From assembly GCA_963827335.1 (NCBI GenBank), contig CAWHAP010000015.1:1005123-1069122 (forward strand): DNA of 64,000 bases, in the 5' to 3' direction. Under the pieces are notes generated by a model. The model was not told the DNA's origin, ran no database searches, and saw nothing but the letters and a program-made list of their open reading frames with translations. This DNA comes from DASQMT01 sp963827335. Its GTDB lineage: Bacteria > Actinomycetota > Thermoleophilia > Solirubrobacterales > Solirubrobacteraceae. Positions 15,427 to 23,909 of the stretch are shown here, piece by piece. The position numbers were made by a program, and so were the translations under genes. How positions within the stretch are numbered: the stretch's first letter is position 1; each line of letters begins with the position of its first letter.

Positions 15427-16799
15427 GGCAGCAGCTTGCCGGCGAGCTCGAGCGGATCGGCCGGCGCCACCTCGTCGCGCGTGGAGACGTACGACAGCGG
15501 GCGGCGGGTGCGGATGGCGAGCTCGACGGGAGCGCCCGGGCGGGCAGTCTGATCGGCATGCGTCAGGGCGAGGTGGGTGAGGCCGAGCGGCGCGAGCGCG
15601 GCCGACAGCTCGTCGGCGGCGGCGGCGCTCACGGTCGCGGGGAGCGCGAGGTGGACCTCGGTGCAGCCCAGCGCGCGCAGCTCGCCGGCGAGCGCCCCGG
15701 CGCCCTTGGCGTCCCCGGCGCCGAGCGGCGGCGCGTCGACGAGGGTGATCAGCGGCTCGCGATGGCGCAGGCGGCGGGCGGCGGTCGCGGCATCGGCCGC
15801 GGCGACGACGCTCACGCCGAGCGGCTCGAGCTCGGCGGCGACGGCGCAGCCGCCGTCGCGGGCGCCGAGTGCGACGACGACGACCTCGTGGTCGGCGGCC
15901 GCGTAGGCGGCGGCCAGCTTGGCGACGAGGGCGGACTTGCCCGAGCCGCCCGCGCCGGCGACGGCGATCACGCGCCGGTCGGGGCCGAGGTCGGCGAGCA
16001 CCGGCACGCGGCGCGCGAGCGCGGTGCGGACGAGCTTCTTGAACGCCCGCGGCTGCGCGAACGGCAGGCCGTGGGCGACGGCCTCGCCGATCACGTCGGC
16101 GGCGAGGCCGGCGCTCAGGCCGGCGGCCACGAGGCGCTGCTCGGCGGTGTCGGCGGCGGCGGGGCGGCCGGGGGCGGCGGGCGGGGCGACGAGGACCTCG
16201 GGCGGCGCGGCGGCAGGCGCCTCGTAGGCGGGCTCGCGCCGGGTCAGGACCTCGGCCACGTCGGCGGCGAGCGTCGGCGACGGGACGTCGTCCGCGTCGT
16301 CGGGCATGTTCGGCTGCGGCCCGTAGAGGCCGGCGGACACGGCGGTGGTGGCGAGCGCGGCGCCGGCGACGGGGGCCGCGGCGGTGGCGAGCGCGCCGCC
16401 GCGGGCGGCGGCGAGCAGGACGTCGGAGGCGCGGTCGCCCACGGAGCTGTCCGCGCGCGCGAGCGCGTCGGCGAACGGCGCCGCCTGCTCGACGAGCGCC
16501 TGGATCGCGGGGGCGCGGAGGCCCTCGGCGGTGGCGCGGTCGTTGCGGAGCTCGCCCTCGCCCTCGCCGGGGAGGGCGCCGCGCGCCTCGACCTCGACGA
16601 AGGAGCGCTGGAAGAACCCGCCCAGGCCGCCCGCGAGGCCCTCGCGGCGGCGGAGCACGATGGCGTCGGGCCCGAGCTCCTCGCGGATCTGCGGCAGCAG
16701 ACCTGCGAGCGTCCGGCCGCGGTACGTCTTCACGTTCGTCTCGCTCACAGGAGGGGACATCGGCATTTCGTCCGGCGATCTCAAGGCGCTGTCAGACAT
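15423..16799 (-). CDS. flhF: FlhF, SRP-type GTPase for flagellar placement (degenerate G motifs)
   Basis: 458 residues; ATG 16799 overlaps the flhA stop by eight bases. The family start VKTYRGRTLAGLLPQIREEL is near residue 25. A long Ala-rich middle is followed by the NG domain with the P-loop AGAGGSGKSALVAKLAAAYA near 280. Compared with the family, the D-T-A-G-R motif reads DAPPLG and the T-K-x-D specificity motif reads THAD. GTP hydrolysis or nucleotide specificity may therefore be changed. FlhF marks the site of flagellar assembly. FlhG, its usual partner, is not encoded in the window. Confidence 0.88.
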   Translation of the reverse strand: MSDSALRSPDEMPMSPPVSETNVKTYRGRTLAGLLPQIREELGPDAIVLRRREGLAGGLGGFFQRSFVEVEARGALPGEGEGELRNDRATAEGLRAPAIQALVEQAAPFADALARADSSVGDRASDVLLAAARGGALATAAAPVAGAALATTAVSAGLYGPQPNMPDDADDVPSPTLAADVAEVLTRREPAYEAPAAAPPEVLVAPPAAPGRPAAADTAEQRLVAAGLSAGLAADVIGEAVAHGLPFAQPRAFKKLVRTALARRVPVLADLGPDRRVIAVAGAGGSGKSALVAKLAAAYAAADHEVVVVALGARDGGCAVAAELEPLGVSVVAAADAATAARRLRHREPLITLVDAPPLGAGDAKGAGALAGELRALGCTEVHLALPATVSAAAADELSAALAPLGLTHLALTHADQTARPGAPVELAIRTRRPLSYVSTRDEVAPADPLELAGKLLP

Positions 16800-18903
16800 T
16801 CGACGTGACGGCCGCGGCCATTGCGTCGGCCGGCCCGATCACGCCCGTGGTCTCGACGGCGACGCCGGTGGCGATCTCGTTGTACGAGCAGACCGCGAGC
16901 TGCGGAATCCGCTGCTCGCAGAGCCGCCGCAGGTGCCGGCGCACGCGGGCCGAGCACAGCAGCACGGGCCGGCCGCCGCGCGTCAGCGCGTGCTCGACCT
17001 GCTCGGCGCAGGCCTCCACGAGGATGCCCGCGCGCGTCGGGTCCATGGCGAGGAACTCGCCGTCCGCCGTCTGCACGAGCGACTCGGCGATCTCCTGCTC
17101 GAGCGCAGGGTCCAGCGCGATCGCGCGCAGCGTCCCCTCGAGGTCGAGGTACGGCGCGACGATCGTGCGGCCGAGCGCCTGGCGCGCGTACTCGGCGAGC
17201 ATCGCCGGGTCGCGCGTGAGCCGGGCCTTGTCGCCGATCGCCTCGACGATCGCGCCGAGGTCGCGGACCGAGACGCCCTCGTGCAGCAGCGACTGCAGCA
17301 CGCGCTGGATCTCGCCCAGCGAGAGGACGTCGGGGACGACCTCGTCGACCACCGCGGCGTTGACCTCCTTGAGCTGGTCGAGCAGCTGGCGCGTCTCCTG
17401 GCGGGTGAGCAGCTCGGAGGCGTGCGCGCGGATCGTCTCGGTGAGGTGGGTGACGACGACCGACTCGGCGTCGACGACGGTCCAGCCGAGCGCCTCGGCC
17501 TCGGCGCGCGCGGCGTCGGCGATCCAGACGGCCGGCAGGCCGAACGCGGGCTCGGTCGTCGGCACGCCGCTGAGGTCGCCCATCGCGTCGCCCGGGTCCA
17601 TCGCCAGGTGGTGCCCGGCCATGATCCCGCCGCGCGCGACCTCGGTGCCGCGCACCCGCATGACGTACTCGTGCGAGTCGAGCGCGACGTCGTCGCGGAT
17701 GCGGACGGCGGGGATGACCATGCCCAGCTCGGAGGCGATCTGGCGCCGGATCGTCGCGACGCGGGCCAGCAGCGTGCCGCCGGCCTGCTTGTCGACGAGC
17801 GGGACGAGGCCGAAGCCGATGGCCAGCTCGAGCGGGTCCAGCGCGAGCGCGTCCAGCGCGGCGTCGCGCGGGGTCGGCAGCTCGCCCTGCGGCTGTGCGG
17901 CGGCCGTCCTGGCGGCGGTGCGGTCCAGGTCGTCCTGCTCGCGCATCGTCGGGACCTTGCGCAGCGACCAGCCGACGGCGAAGAACGCGCCGCCGATCAG
18001 GAGGAAGGGGATCTTCGGCAGGGCCGGGATGAGCGCGAAGCTCATGATCACCGCGCCGGCCACCATCGGCGCCTTGCGCTGGTCGAGCAGCTGGTCGGTG
18101 ATGTCGTTGCCGAGATCCTTCTCGGACGCCGAGCGCGTCACGAGGATGCCGGTGGCGACCGAGATCATCAGCGCCGGGATCTGCGCGCAGAGGCCGTCGC
18201 CGACGGTCAGCAGCGAGAACTTGGCGGCAGCCTCGCCGAACGGCAGGCCCTGCTGCATGACCCCGATGACGATGCCGCCGACGAGGTTGATCAGCGTGAT
18301 CAGGATGCCCGCCATCGCGTCGCCCTTGACGAACTTCGAGGCGCCGTCCATCGCGCCGTAGAAGTCGGCCTCCTGGGAGATCTCCGCGCGGCGCTTGCGC
18401 GCCTCCTCGTCGGTGATCTGGCCCGTGTTGAGGTCGGCGTCGATCGCCATCTGCTTGCCGGGCATGGCGTCGAGCGTGAAGCGCGCGCCGACCTCGGCGA
18501 CGCGGCCGGCGCCGTTCGTGATGACCACGAACTGGATCACGATGAGGATGAAGAAGATGATCAGGCCGACGACGACGTTGCCGCCGACGACGAAGTTGCC
18601 GAACGCCTCCACGACGTGGCCCGCGTCGCCGTGCAGCAGGATGAGGCGCGTGACGGACACGTTGATCGCGAGCCGGAACAGCGTGGTGAGCAGCAGGAGG
18701 CTCGGGAAGGCGGAGAAGTCCAGCGCCCGCGGCACGTACAGCGTCGCGATGACGATCATCAGCGCGGCCGAGATGTTCAGCGTGATCGCGAGATCGAGCA
18801 GGAACGGCGGCAGCGGGATGATCATCATCACCACGACCAGCACGACGGCGCCGGCGGCGGCGAGGTCGGCGTGCTTGCCGAGCTTGTTCACGATCGAGTT
18901 CAT
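16792..18903 (-). CDS. flhA: Flagellar export gate protein FlhA
   Basis: 703 residues from ATG 18903 overlapping the flhB stop (ATGA). About eight membrane helices lie in residues 14-325. The conserved cytosolic loop AEVGARFTLDAMPGKQMAIDADLNTG is the FHIPEP region. A large C-terminal domain (about 345-703) docks chaperone-substrate complexes. Length and motif content are normal for the family. It forms the nonameric ring of the flagellar type III export gate in the inner membrane and cooperates with FlhB, FliP, FliQ and FliR, all adjacent. Confidence 0.97.
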   Translation of the reverse strand: MNSIVNKLGKHADLAAAGAVVLVVVMMIIPLPPFLLDLAITLNISAALMIVIATLYVPRALDFSAFPSLLLLTTLFRLAINVSVTRLILLHGDAGHVVEAFGNFVVGGNVVVGLIIFFILIVIQFVVITNGAGRVAEVGARFTLDAMPGKQMAIDADLNTGQITDEEARKRRAEISQEADFYGAMDGASKFVKGDAMAGILITLINLVGGIVIGVMQQGLPFGEAAAKFSLLTVGDGLCAQIPALMISVATGILVTRSASEKDLGNDITDQLLDQRKAPMVAGAVIMSFALIPALPKIPFLLIGGAFFAVGWSLRKVPTMREQDDLDRTAARTAAAQPQGELPTPRDAALDALALDPLELAIGFGLVPLVDKQAGGTLLARVATIRRQIASELGMVIPAVRIRDDVALDSHEYVMRVRGTEVARGGIMAGHHLAMDPGDAMGDLSGVPTTEPAFGLPAVWIADAARAEAEALGWTVVDAESVVVTHLTETIRAHASELLTRQETRQLLDQLKEVNAAVVDEVVPDVLSLGEIQRVLQSLLHEGVSVRDLGAIVEAIGDKARLTRDPAMLAEYARQALGRTIVAPYLDLEGTLRAIALDPALEQEIAESLVQTADGEFLAMDPTRAGILVEACAEQVEHALTRGGRPVLLCSARVRRHLRRLCEQRIPQLAVCSYNEIATGVAVETTGVIGPADAMAAAVTSNV

Positions 18904-19958
18904 GCGGCGGCCTTCCCTGCGACTCGGTACACGTAGGCGAGCAGCTCGGCGACGGCCTGGAACAGCTCCTCGGGGATCATCTGGCCGATCTCGACCGTGC
19001 CGTGCAGCGCACGGGCGAGCGGCGGATCGGGCACGACGGAGACGCCGGCCTCGCGGGCCAGCTTGCGGATGTGGAGGGCGACGAGGTCCTGGCCCTTGGC
19101 CACGACCACCGGCGCGAGCGCGTCGGCGGAGTAGCGCAGCGCGACGGAGTAGTGCGTCGGGTTCGTCACCACGACGTCGGCGGTCGGGACCGCGTCCATC
19201 ATGCGGGCGCGGGCCAGCTCGGCGGCGCGGCGGCGCTGCATGCCCTTGACCTCGGACGGCAGCGACTGCTGCTTGTACTCGTCCTTGACCTCCTGCTTGT
19301 CCATCTTCAGCTGCTTCTCGTGCTTCCAGTACTGGTAGCCGTAGTCGACGACGCCGATCACGAGGTAGGCGACGCCCGCCTTCTGCGCGATGGCGAGCAC
19401 CATGTGGCCGATCTGGGGCAGCAGGACGGAGGCGGGCGTGCCGACGAGCGCGGCGAGCTCCTCGAGCTTGGGCAGCAGCGTCAGCAGCGCGATGGCGCCG
19501 ACGGCCAGGATCTTCACGATCGACTTGCCGCTCTCGAACAGGGCGTGCGTGCCGAAGATCTGCTTCGCGCCCTGGAGCGGGTTGAGCTTCTTCGGGTCGG
19601 GCTTGAGCGCCCCGGGCGAGGGCTTGAAGCCGACCTGGCCGACGCTGATGAGCACGCCGGCGACGAGGCACACCGCGGCGATCGGCGCGAGCGAGTAGAG
19701 CCACGCCGAGCCGACGATGCCGAAGATCTGCGGGACCGTCTCGGCGCCGACGGTGTCGGGCTGGCTGATCAGCCCGAGGATGTCGCTCGTCGCCTGCGAC
19801 ATCCGCCGCATCATCCCCGGGCCGAACGCCGAGAGGGCGAGCAGCGCGGCGAGCAGGACGACGGCGCCGTTGAGGTCCATCGAGCGCGCGACCTGGCCCT
19901 TCTTGCGGGCCTCGTCGCGCTTCTTGGGTGTTGCCTTCTCGGTCTTGTTCTCGGCCAT
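18900..19958 (-). CDS. flhB: Flagellar export protein FlhB
   Basis: 352 residues from ATG 19958. The N-terminus ENKTEKATPKKRDEARKKGQ is diagnostic, four membrane helices follow, and the cytosolic part carries the autocleavage motif NPTH near residue 267 (VVVTNPTHYSVALRY). It ends with the FlhB-C domain (PDPPLARALHGTVEIGQMIPEELFQAV). It switches export from rod-hook to filament substrates. It overlaps fliR and flhA by four bases each. Confidence 0.97.
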   Translation of the reverse strand: MAENKTEKATPKKRDEARKKGQVARSMDLNGAVVLLAALLALSAFGPGMMRRMSQATSDILGLISQPDTVGAETVPQIFGIVGSAWLYSLAPIAAVCLVAGVLISVGQVGFKPSPGALKPDPKKLNPLQGAKQIFGTHALFESGKSIVKILAVGAIALLTLLPKLEELAALVGTPASVLLPQIGHMVLAIAQKAGVAYLVIGVVDYGYQYWKHEKQLKMDKQEVKDEYKQQSLPSEVKGMQRRRAAELARARMMDAVPTADVVVTNPTHYSVALRYSADALAPVVVAKGQDLVALHIRKLAREAGVSVVPDPPLARALHGTVEIGQMIPEELFQAVAELLAYVYRVAGKAAA

Positions 19959-20752
19959 CACGCCACCTTCAGCGTGCGCAGGGCGGTGGCGACGGACTGC
20001 TGGAGCTCGTCCGAGAGCCACCCGGCTGCGAACGGCAGGGAGGCGCCGATCAGGAGGAACCCGACCGCGATCTTGGCCGGGAACCCGACGGCGAACACGT
20101 TGATCTGCGGGACGACGCGCGAGACGATGCCGAGCGCCGCGTCCGTGATGACCAGGGCGATCAGGACCGGGGCGCAGACCATGATGGCCGCGCCGAAGAT
20201 GTTCGAGAACGCGAGCTGCGCGCCCGCCGTGATCGAGGCGATCTGCGGGCCCTCGAGCAGCGGCACGGCCTCGTAGGTCCGGGCCAGGCCCTGGATGACC
20301 CAGCCGTCGCCGCCGATGGCGATGAAGATCAGGACGCCGATCATCGTGTAGAGCTGGGTCAGGACCGACGACTGCGTGCCGGTGACCGGGTCGAGGATCC
20401 CGCCGAGCGAGAAGCCGATCATCGTGTCGAGGATCGCCCCCGCGGTGGAGAGCGCGGCGAAGAGGGCGGCGAGCCCGAACGAGAACGCCATCCCGACGAG
20501 CAGCTCCTTGACCATCAGCCCGCCGAGCTCCCACAGGCCGGCGGGGATCGGGTGATCGCCGAGGGCCTGGGTGGCCAGCGGCGAGATGCCGACGGCGAGC
20601 GCGACGGCGCAGACGGCGCGGGCGCGGGGCGGGAAGGACTTGGAGCTGAACAGCGGCGCGAGCAGGAACAGCGGCGCCACGCGGGCGAGCACGAGGGCGA
20701 AGGCGAGCACGTGCTGCTCGCCGAACCGCTCGGCGATCTGCTCGGCGCTCAT
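19958..20752 (-). CDS. fliR: Flagellar export protein FliR
   Basis: 264 residues from ATG 20752, whose ATGA overlaps the fliQ stop. The protein is a membrane protein with about six helices, containing FALVLARVAPLFLLAPLF, KELLVGMAFSFGLAALFAAL and the SSVLTQLYTMIGVLIFIAIGG segment typical of FliR. An upstream in-frame start would reach into fliQ and is rejected. It is part of the FliP5-FliQ4-FliR1 export gate. Confidence 0.95.
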   Translation of the reverse strand: MSAEQIAERFGEQHVLAFALVLARVAPLFLLAPLFSSKSFPPRARAVCAVALAVGISPLATQALGDHPIPAGLWELGGLMVKELLVGMAFSFGLAALFAALSTAGAILDTMIGFSLGGILDPVTGTQSSVLTQLYTMIGVLIFIAIGGDGWVIQGLARTYEAVPLLEGPQIASITAGAQLAFSNIFGAAIMVCAPVLIALVITDAALGIVSRVVPQINVFAVGFPAKIAVGFLLIGASLPFAAGWLSDELQQSVATALRTLKVA

Positions 20753-21024
20753 CCCCCGCCCACCAGCGTCGGGATCGAGCCGTACAGCCGCTCCGTGTAC
20801 GTGACGACCTGGTTGAGCATCCACGGGCCGGCGACGACGAGCGTCACGCCCATGGCGACGATCTTGGGGATGAAGGAGAGCGTCTGCTCCTGGATCTGCG
20901 TGACCGCCTGGAAGACGGACACGGCCAGGCCGACGACGAGGGCCACGAGCAGGAGCGGCATGGCGACCAGGAAGGCCAGCTGCAGCGCCTGCATCGAGAC
21001 GTTGATGACGACGTCCTGGTTCAT
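20749..21024 (-). CDS. fliQ: Flagellar export protein FliQ
   Basis: 91 residues from ATG 21024. Two membrane helices (ALQLAFLVAMPLLLVALVVG and IPKIVAMGVTLVVAGPWML) flank the conserved FQAVTQIQEQTLSFIPK turn. Normal family length is about 89. It overlaps fliP by four bases. Confidence 0.95.
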   Translation of the reverse strand: MNQDVVINVSMQALQLAFLVAMPLLLVALVVGLAVSVFQAVTQIQEQTLSFIPKIVAMGVTLVVAGPWMLNQVVTYTERLYGSIPTLVGGG

Positions 21025-21659
21025 ACGTGGAAGCTCTGGACCAGGGCGCGCGTGACCAGGTTCCAGCCGTCGACGAGGACGAACAGCAGGATCTTGAACG
21101 GCAGCGAGATGAAGACCGGTGGCAGCATCATCATGCCCATGCTCATCAAGGTCGAGCTGATGACCAGGTCGATGATCAGGAACGGCAGGAAGATCAGGAA
21201 CCCGATCTGGAACGCCGTCTTGAGCTCGGAGATGATGAAGGCCGGGATGAGGACGTAGGTCGGGATGTCCGAGCGCGTCTCGGGCTGCTTCAGCTTGGCC
21301 ATGCCGGCGAACAGCGCGATGTCCTTCGTGCGCGTCTGGTCGAACATGAACTCGCGCATCGGGGCCTCCGCGCGCTTGAGCGCCGTGGTCTGCGAGATCT
21401 TCCCGGCGCTGAGCGGATCGAAGGCGTCCGTCTTGATCTGGTTGAACGTCGGCGCCATCACGAAGATGGTCAGGAACAGCGCGATGCCGACGAGCACCTG
21501 GTTGGGCGGCGCGGTCGGCGTGCCCAGGCCCGTGCGGATGAAGCCGAGGACGATGAGGATGCGCGTGAAGCCGGTGAGCGTGAAGAGGACGGCGGGCAGC
21601 AGCGACAGCGCGCCGATCAGGAGCAGCAGCTGGACGGCGTTGGCGCCGTCGACCTTCAC
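21021..21659 (-). CDS. fliP: Flagellar export protein FliP
   Basis: 212 residues from GTG 21659 (GTGA overlap with fliO). The conserved FTRILIVLGFIRTGLGTPTAPPNQVLVGIALFLT block (read as separate shorter stretches), APMREFMFDQTR, DIPTYVLIPAFIISELKTAF and the final MLPPVFISLPFKILLFVLVDGW identify FliP. It lacks the cleaved signal peptide of enterobacterial FliP and is slightly shorter. Confidence 0.96.
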   Translation of the reverse strand: MKVDGANAVQLLLLIGALSLLPAVLFTLTGFTRILIVLGFIRTGLGTPTAPPNQVLVGIALFLTIFVMAPTFNQIKTDAFDPLSAGKISQTTALKRAEAPMREFMFDQTRTKDIALFAGMAKLKQPETRSDIPTYVLIPAFIISELKTAFQIGFLIFLPFLIIDLVISSTLMSMGMMMLPPVFISLPFKILLFVLVDGWNLVTRALVQSFHV

Positions 21660-22207
21660 TTGATCACCGTCCGGCGGCGGAGCTCGTTCACGAGACGGCT
21701 GCCGGGCTTGCCGTCCCCCTTGCCGAACACCTCGGGCTCGAGGATCTCCATCGCCGTGCCGGCAGCGGCCTCCGGCCCGATGAGCCCGAGCGCGCGCGCC
21801 TCGGCGGGCGAGTAGGTGCGGATCGGCGTGACGCCGTGCTCGCCCGCGCCCACGAGGACGATCTCCTCGCCGGCGCGCACCAGGTGCAGCGACCGGTTCG
21901 TGCCGAGCGGCAGCGTCGCGAGGGTCTCCAGGCCGGCGCCCTCGGCGCTGTCCTGCTTGCTCGAGCGGACCTGCTTGAGGACCCAGGTGAGGCCGTAGAT
22001 GACGCCGATGACGACGGCCAGGCCGACGATCGTGCGGACGATGCCGCCGCCGCCCGTGCCGCTGACGGCCTCGGCGGACTTGCCCGCGGCGCCGTCGATG
22101 GCCAGGGGCGTCTGCTCCCCGTCGGCGGCGACGGCGAGGGCAGGCGTCAGCAGGACGCCGGCAAGGGCGAACGCGGACGCGCGAAGATAGGCAGGAGAGA
22201 TCTGCAT
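21656..22207 (-). CDS. fliO: Flagellar biosynthesis protein FliO
   Basis: 183 residues from ATG 22207. An N-terminal signal-like segment (about 8-27) is followed by a short periplasmic stretch and a membrane helix near 60-78 (IVRTIVGLAVVIGVIYGLTWVLKQ). The cytosolic FliO domain shows LATLPLGTNRSLHLVRAGEEIVLVG (read with its usual RSLHLV core). FliO helps assemble the FliP ring. It is first in the operon fliO-P-Q-R-flhB-A-F and has its own sigma-28 promoter. Confidence 0.9.
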   Translation of the reverse strand: MQISPAYLRASAFALAGVLLTPALAVAADGEQTPLAIDGAAGKSAEAVSGTGGGGIVRTIVGLAVVIGVIYGLTWVLKQVRSSKQDSAEGAGLETLATLPLGTNRSLHLVRAGEEIVLVGAGEHGVTPIRTYSPAEARALGLIGPEAAAGTAMEILEPEVFGKGDGKPGSRLVNELRRRTVIK

Positions 22208-22247
22208 TCCACCGAGGAAAGGCGACTCTGGATCGGAGTCAGCCGTT

Positions 22248-22274
22248 TCATCGGCCGGTCACTCCACGGCTTGA
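22248..22274 (-). promoter_or_regulatory. Sigma-28 type promoter of the fliO operon
   Basis: On the reverse strand TCAAG, 14 nt, GCCGATGA. It overlaps the 3' end of the YihY-family gene and leaves a leader of about 33 nt before fliO. Confidence 0.8.
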
Positions 22275-23083
22275 GGCCTCGGTCCCCCTTCGAACCGCAG
22301 CTCGTTCACGACGGCGCCGGCGAGCAGGATGATCGCGAGCGCGTAGAACCACACGAGCACGATCAGCACGAACACGAACGAGGTGCCGATCCGCAGCGAC
22401 GTGACGTTCTGCAGGTAGAGCGGGAAGGCGTAGTCCACGACGCCCACCGCGAGCGTCGCGCCCGCCGCCCCCGGCCACACGCAGCGCCACGGGATCGGGC
22501 CGCGCGGCACGCGCCAGTAGACGAGGCAGAGGATCCCGAAGTTCAGCGCCAGTCCGCCCGCGAGCGAGAGGCTGAAGACCACGCCGTGCACGTCGCCGAG
22601 CCCGAACGGCAGGTCCTCGGCGCCGTTCACCACCACCCCCTGCAGGACCGGGAGCGAGACGCTCGCCACGAAGAACAGCAGCACCACCACGAGCATCCCC
22701 AGCGCGAACAGCTTCTGCCGCACCCAGGAGCGGCACTCGCGGTGGTAGATGCGGCAGAACGCCGTGTCGAGCGCCCCCCAGAACGAGCTCGAGAACCAGG
22801 TGGCGGCCACGACCGCGACGATCCCCACCGTGGTGGAGGAGTCGCGCACCCGCCGCAGGCCGTCGACGAGCGTCGACTCCGCCGCGGCCGGGAACAGCCG
22901 CTGCAGGTCGTCGACCACGGACGCCTCGATGTCCTCGGAGGACAGGACCCTGCCCGCCACGAACAGCGCGACGAGCGCGAGCGGGAACACCGACAGCATC
23001 AGGTTGTAGGCGACCATGGCCGCCATCCCCGTGAGGTTGTCGTCGTACGCCTTGCGCCAGAAGCTCGCGAACGCGCGCCACAT
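22259..23083 (-). CDS. YihY/BrkB family membrane protein
   Basis: 274 residues from ATG 23083. The family pattern is clear: AYDDNLTGMAAMVAYNLMLS at the start, WFSSSFWGALDTAFCRIYH, LCLVYWRVPRGPIPWR and the last helices with FVFVLIVLVWFYALAIILLAGA. About six membrane helices. The family's function is unsettled (formerly thought to be RNase BN). It begins 30 nt after fliN and ends inside the fliO promoter, so it appears to be the last gene of the flbD-motAB-fliL-fliN run. This place is normally occupied by flagellar genes. Confidence 0.88.
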   Translation of the reverse strand: MWRAFASFWRKAYDDNLTGMAAMVAYNLMLSVFPLALVALFVAGRVLSSEDIEASVVDDLQRLFPAAAESTLVDGLRRVRDSSTTVGIVAVVAATWFSSSFWGALDTAFCRIYHRECRSWVRQKLFALGMLVVVLLFFVASVSLPVLQGVVVNGAEDLPFGLGDVHGVVFSLSLAGGLALNFGILCLVYWRVPRGPIPWRCVWPGAAGATLAVGVVDYAFPLYLQNVTSLRIGTSFVFVLIVLVWFYALAIILLAGAVVNELRFEGGPRPQAVE

Positions 23084-23113
23084 GCCCCGGGACTATGCCC
23101 GGCGGCCCAGTCG

Positions 23114-23461
23114 CTACTCGGCGGCCGGGTCGGCGTGCCGCGTGCCCGAGACCACCTCGGTCACCCGCAGGCCGAACTCCTCGTCGATCACGACGACCTC
23201 GCCGCGCGCGATCGGCTTGCCGTTGACCAGCAGGTCGACCGGCTCGCCGGCGAGGCGGTCGAGCGTGACGATCGAGCCCGGGCCGAGGCCCAGCGTCTCG
23301 CCGATCGTCATGCGCGTCCGGCCGATCTCGACCGCCAGCTCCACGGGGACGTCGTGCAGGCGCGCGAGATCCGCCGGGATGGCGGGAGCCGCGGGTGCGT
23401 CGGCGCCGACCGTCGCCTCGAAGGGCACGTAGTCGACCGGTTCGGTGTTGTTCTCGCTCAT
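23114..23461 (-). CDS. fliN: Flagellar motor switch protein FliN
   Basis: 115 residues from ATG 23461. After an acidic N-terminus of about 38 residues comes a complete SpoA (surface presentation of antigens) domain: HDVPVELAVEIGRTRMTIGE, LGPGSIVTLDRLAGEPVDLL, NGKPIARGEVVVIDEEFGLRVTEV. It forms the lower part of the C-ring. It lies directly after fliL, where fliM is normally found as well. No FliM-like protein with a CheC-like middle domain is present in this window. Confidence 0.93.
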   Translation of the reverse strand: MSENNTEPVDYVPFEATVGADAPAAPAIPADLARLHDVPVELAVEIGRTRMTIGETLGLGPGSIVTLDRLAGEPVDLLVNGKPIARGEVVVIDEEFGLRVTEVVSGTRHADPAAE

Positions 23462-23465
23462 GGCC

Positions 23466-23909
23466 TTACTGGATCGTGAGGTCGGGGAACAGGATGTCGT
23501 CGGCGTGCACGTCGGACTCCTCGTGGATGCGGTGCAGGATCTCCTTGCGGAGCTTGTCACGCTTCTTCGCGTCCTCGAGGTCGTCGGCCGGCAGGCCGGT
23601 GAAGACGTCGGTGATGATCGCGCGGATCACGGCCTCCTGGGCCATCGGCCCGTAGCCCTCGGGGGGCTGGGGGGCGCCGTGGCCGCCCGCGGCGGCCGCG
23701 GAGTGGTCCTTGGGGTTGAGCAGCAGCGCCGCCGAGACCTTGGCGTAGCGCTCCTCGGCCAGGTTGACCAGGAACTCCTTCTGCATCACGTAGAGCGTGC
23801 CCTCGACGTTCGGCTTCTTGGCCTTCGTCTTCGGCTTCGCCAGGACGGTCTTGTAGGCGCCGCCGGCGGCCAGGAGGGCCACCACGGCGATGATGATCTT
23901 CTTGTTCAT
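23466..23909 (-). CDS. fliL: Flagellar basal-body associated protein FliL
   Basis: 147 residues from ATG 23909, ATGA-coupled to motB. An N-terminal membrane helix (KIIIAVVALLAAGGAY) is followed by the FliL domain (LYVMQKEFLVNLAEERYAKV, then VIRAIITDVFTGLPADDLED and LRKEILHRIHEESDVHADDILF). FliL forms a ring around the stator and supports torque. The His/Gly-rich insert near residue 75 is a small lineage feature. Confidence 0.92.
   Translation of the reverse strand: MNKKIIIAVVALLAAGGAYKTVLAKPKTKAKKPNVEGTLYVMQKEFLVNLAEERYAKVSAALLLNPKDHSAAAAGGHGAPQPPEGYGPMAQEAVIRAIITDVFTGLPADDLEDAKKRDKLRKEILHRIHEESDVHADDILFPDLTIQ

Noticed and set aside
16770..16810. TCAAG on the plus strand near the flhF start, resembling a sigma-28 -35 box
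   Set aside because: No GCCGA-type box lies 14 nt further and no plus-strand gene follows. It is inside the flhF coding start.
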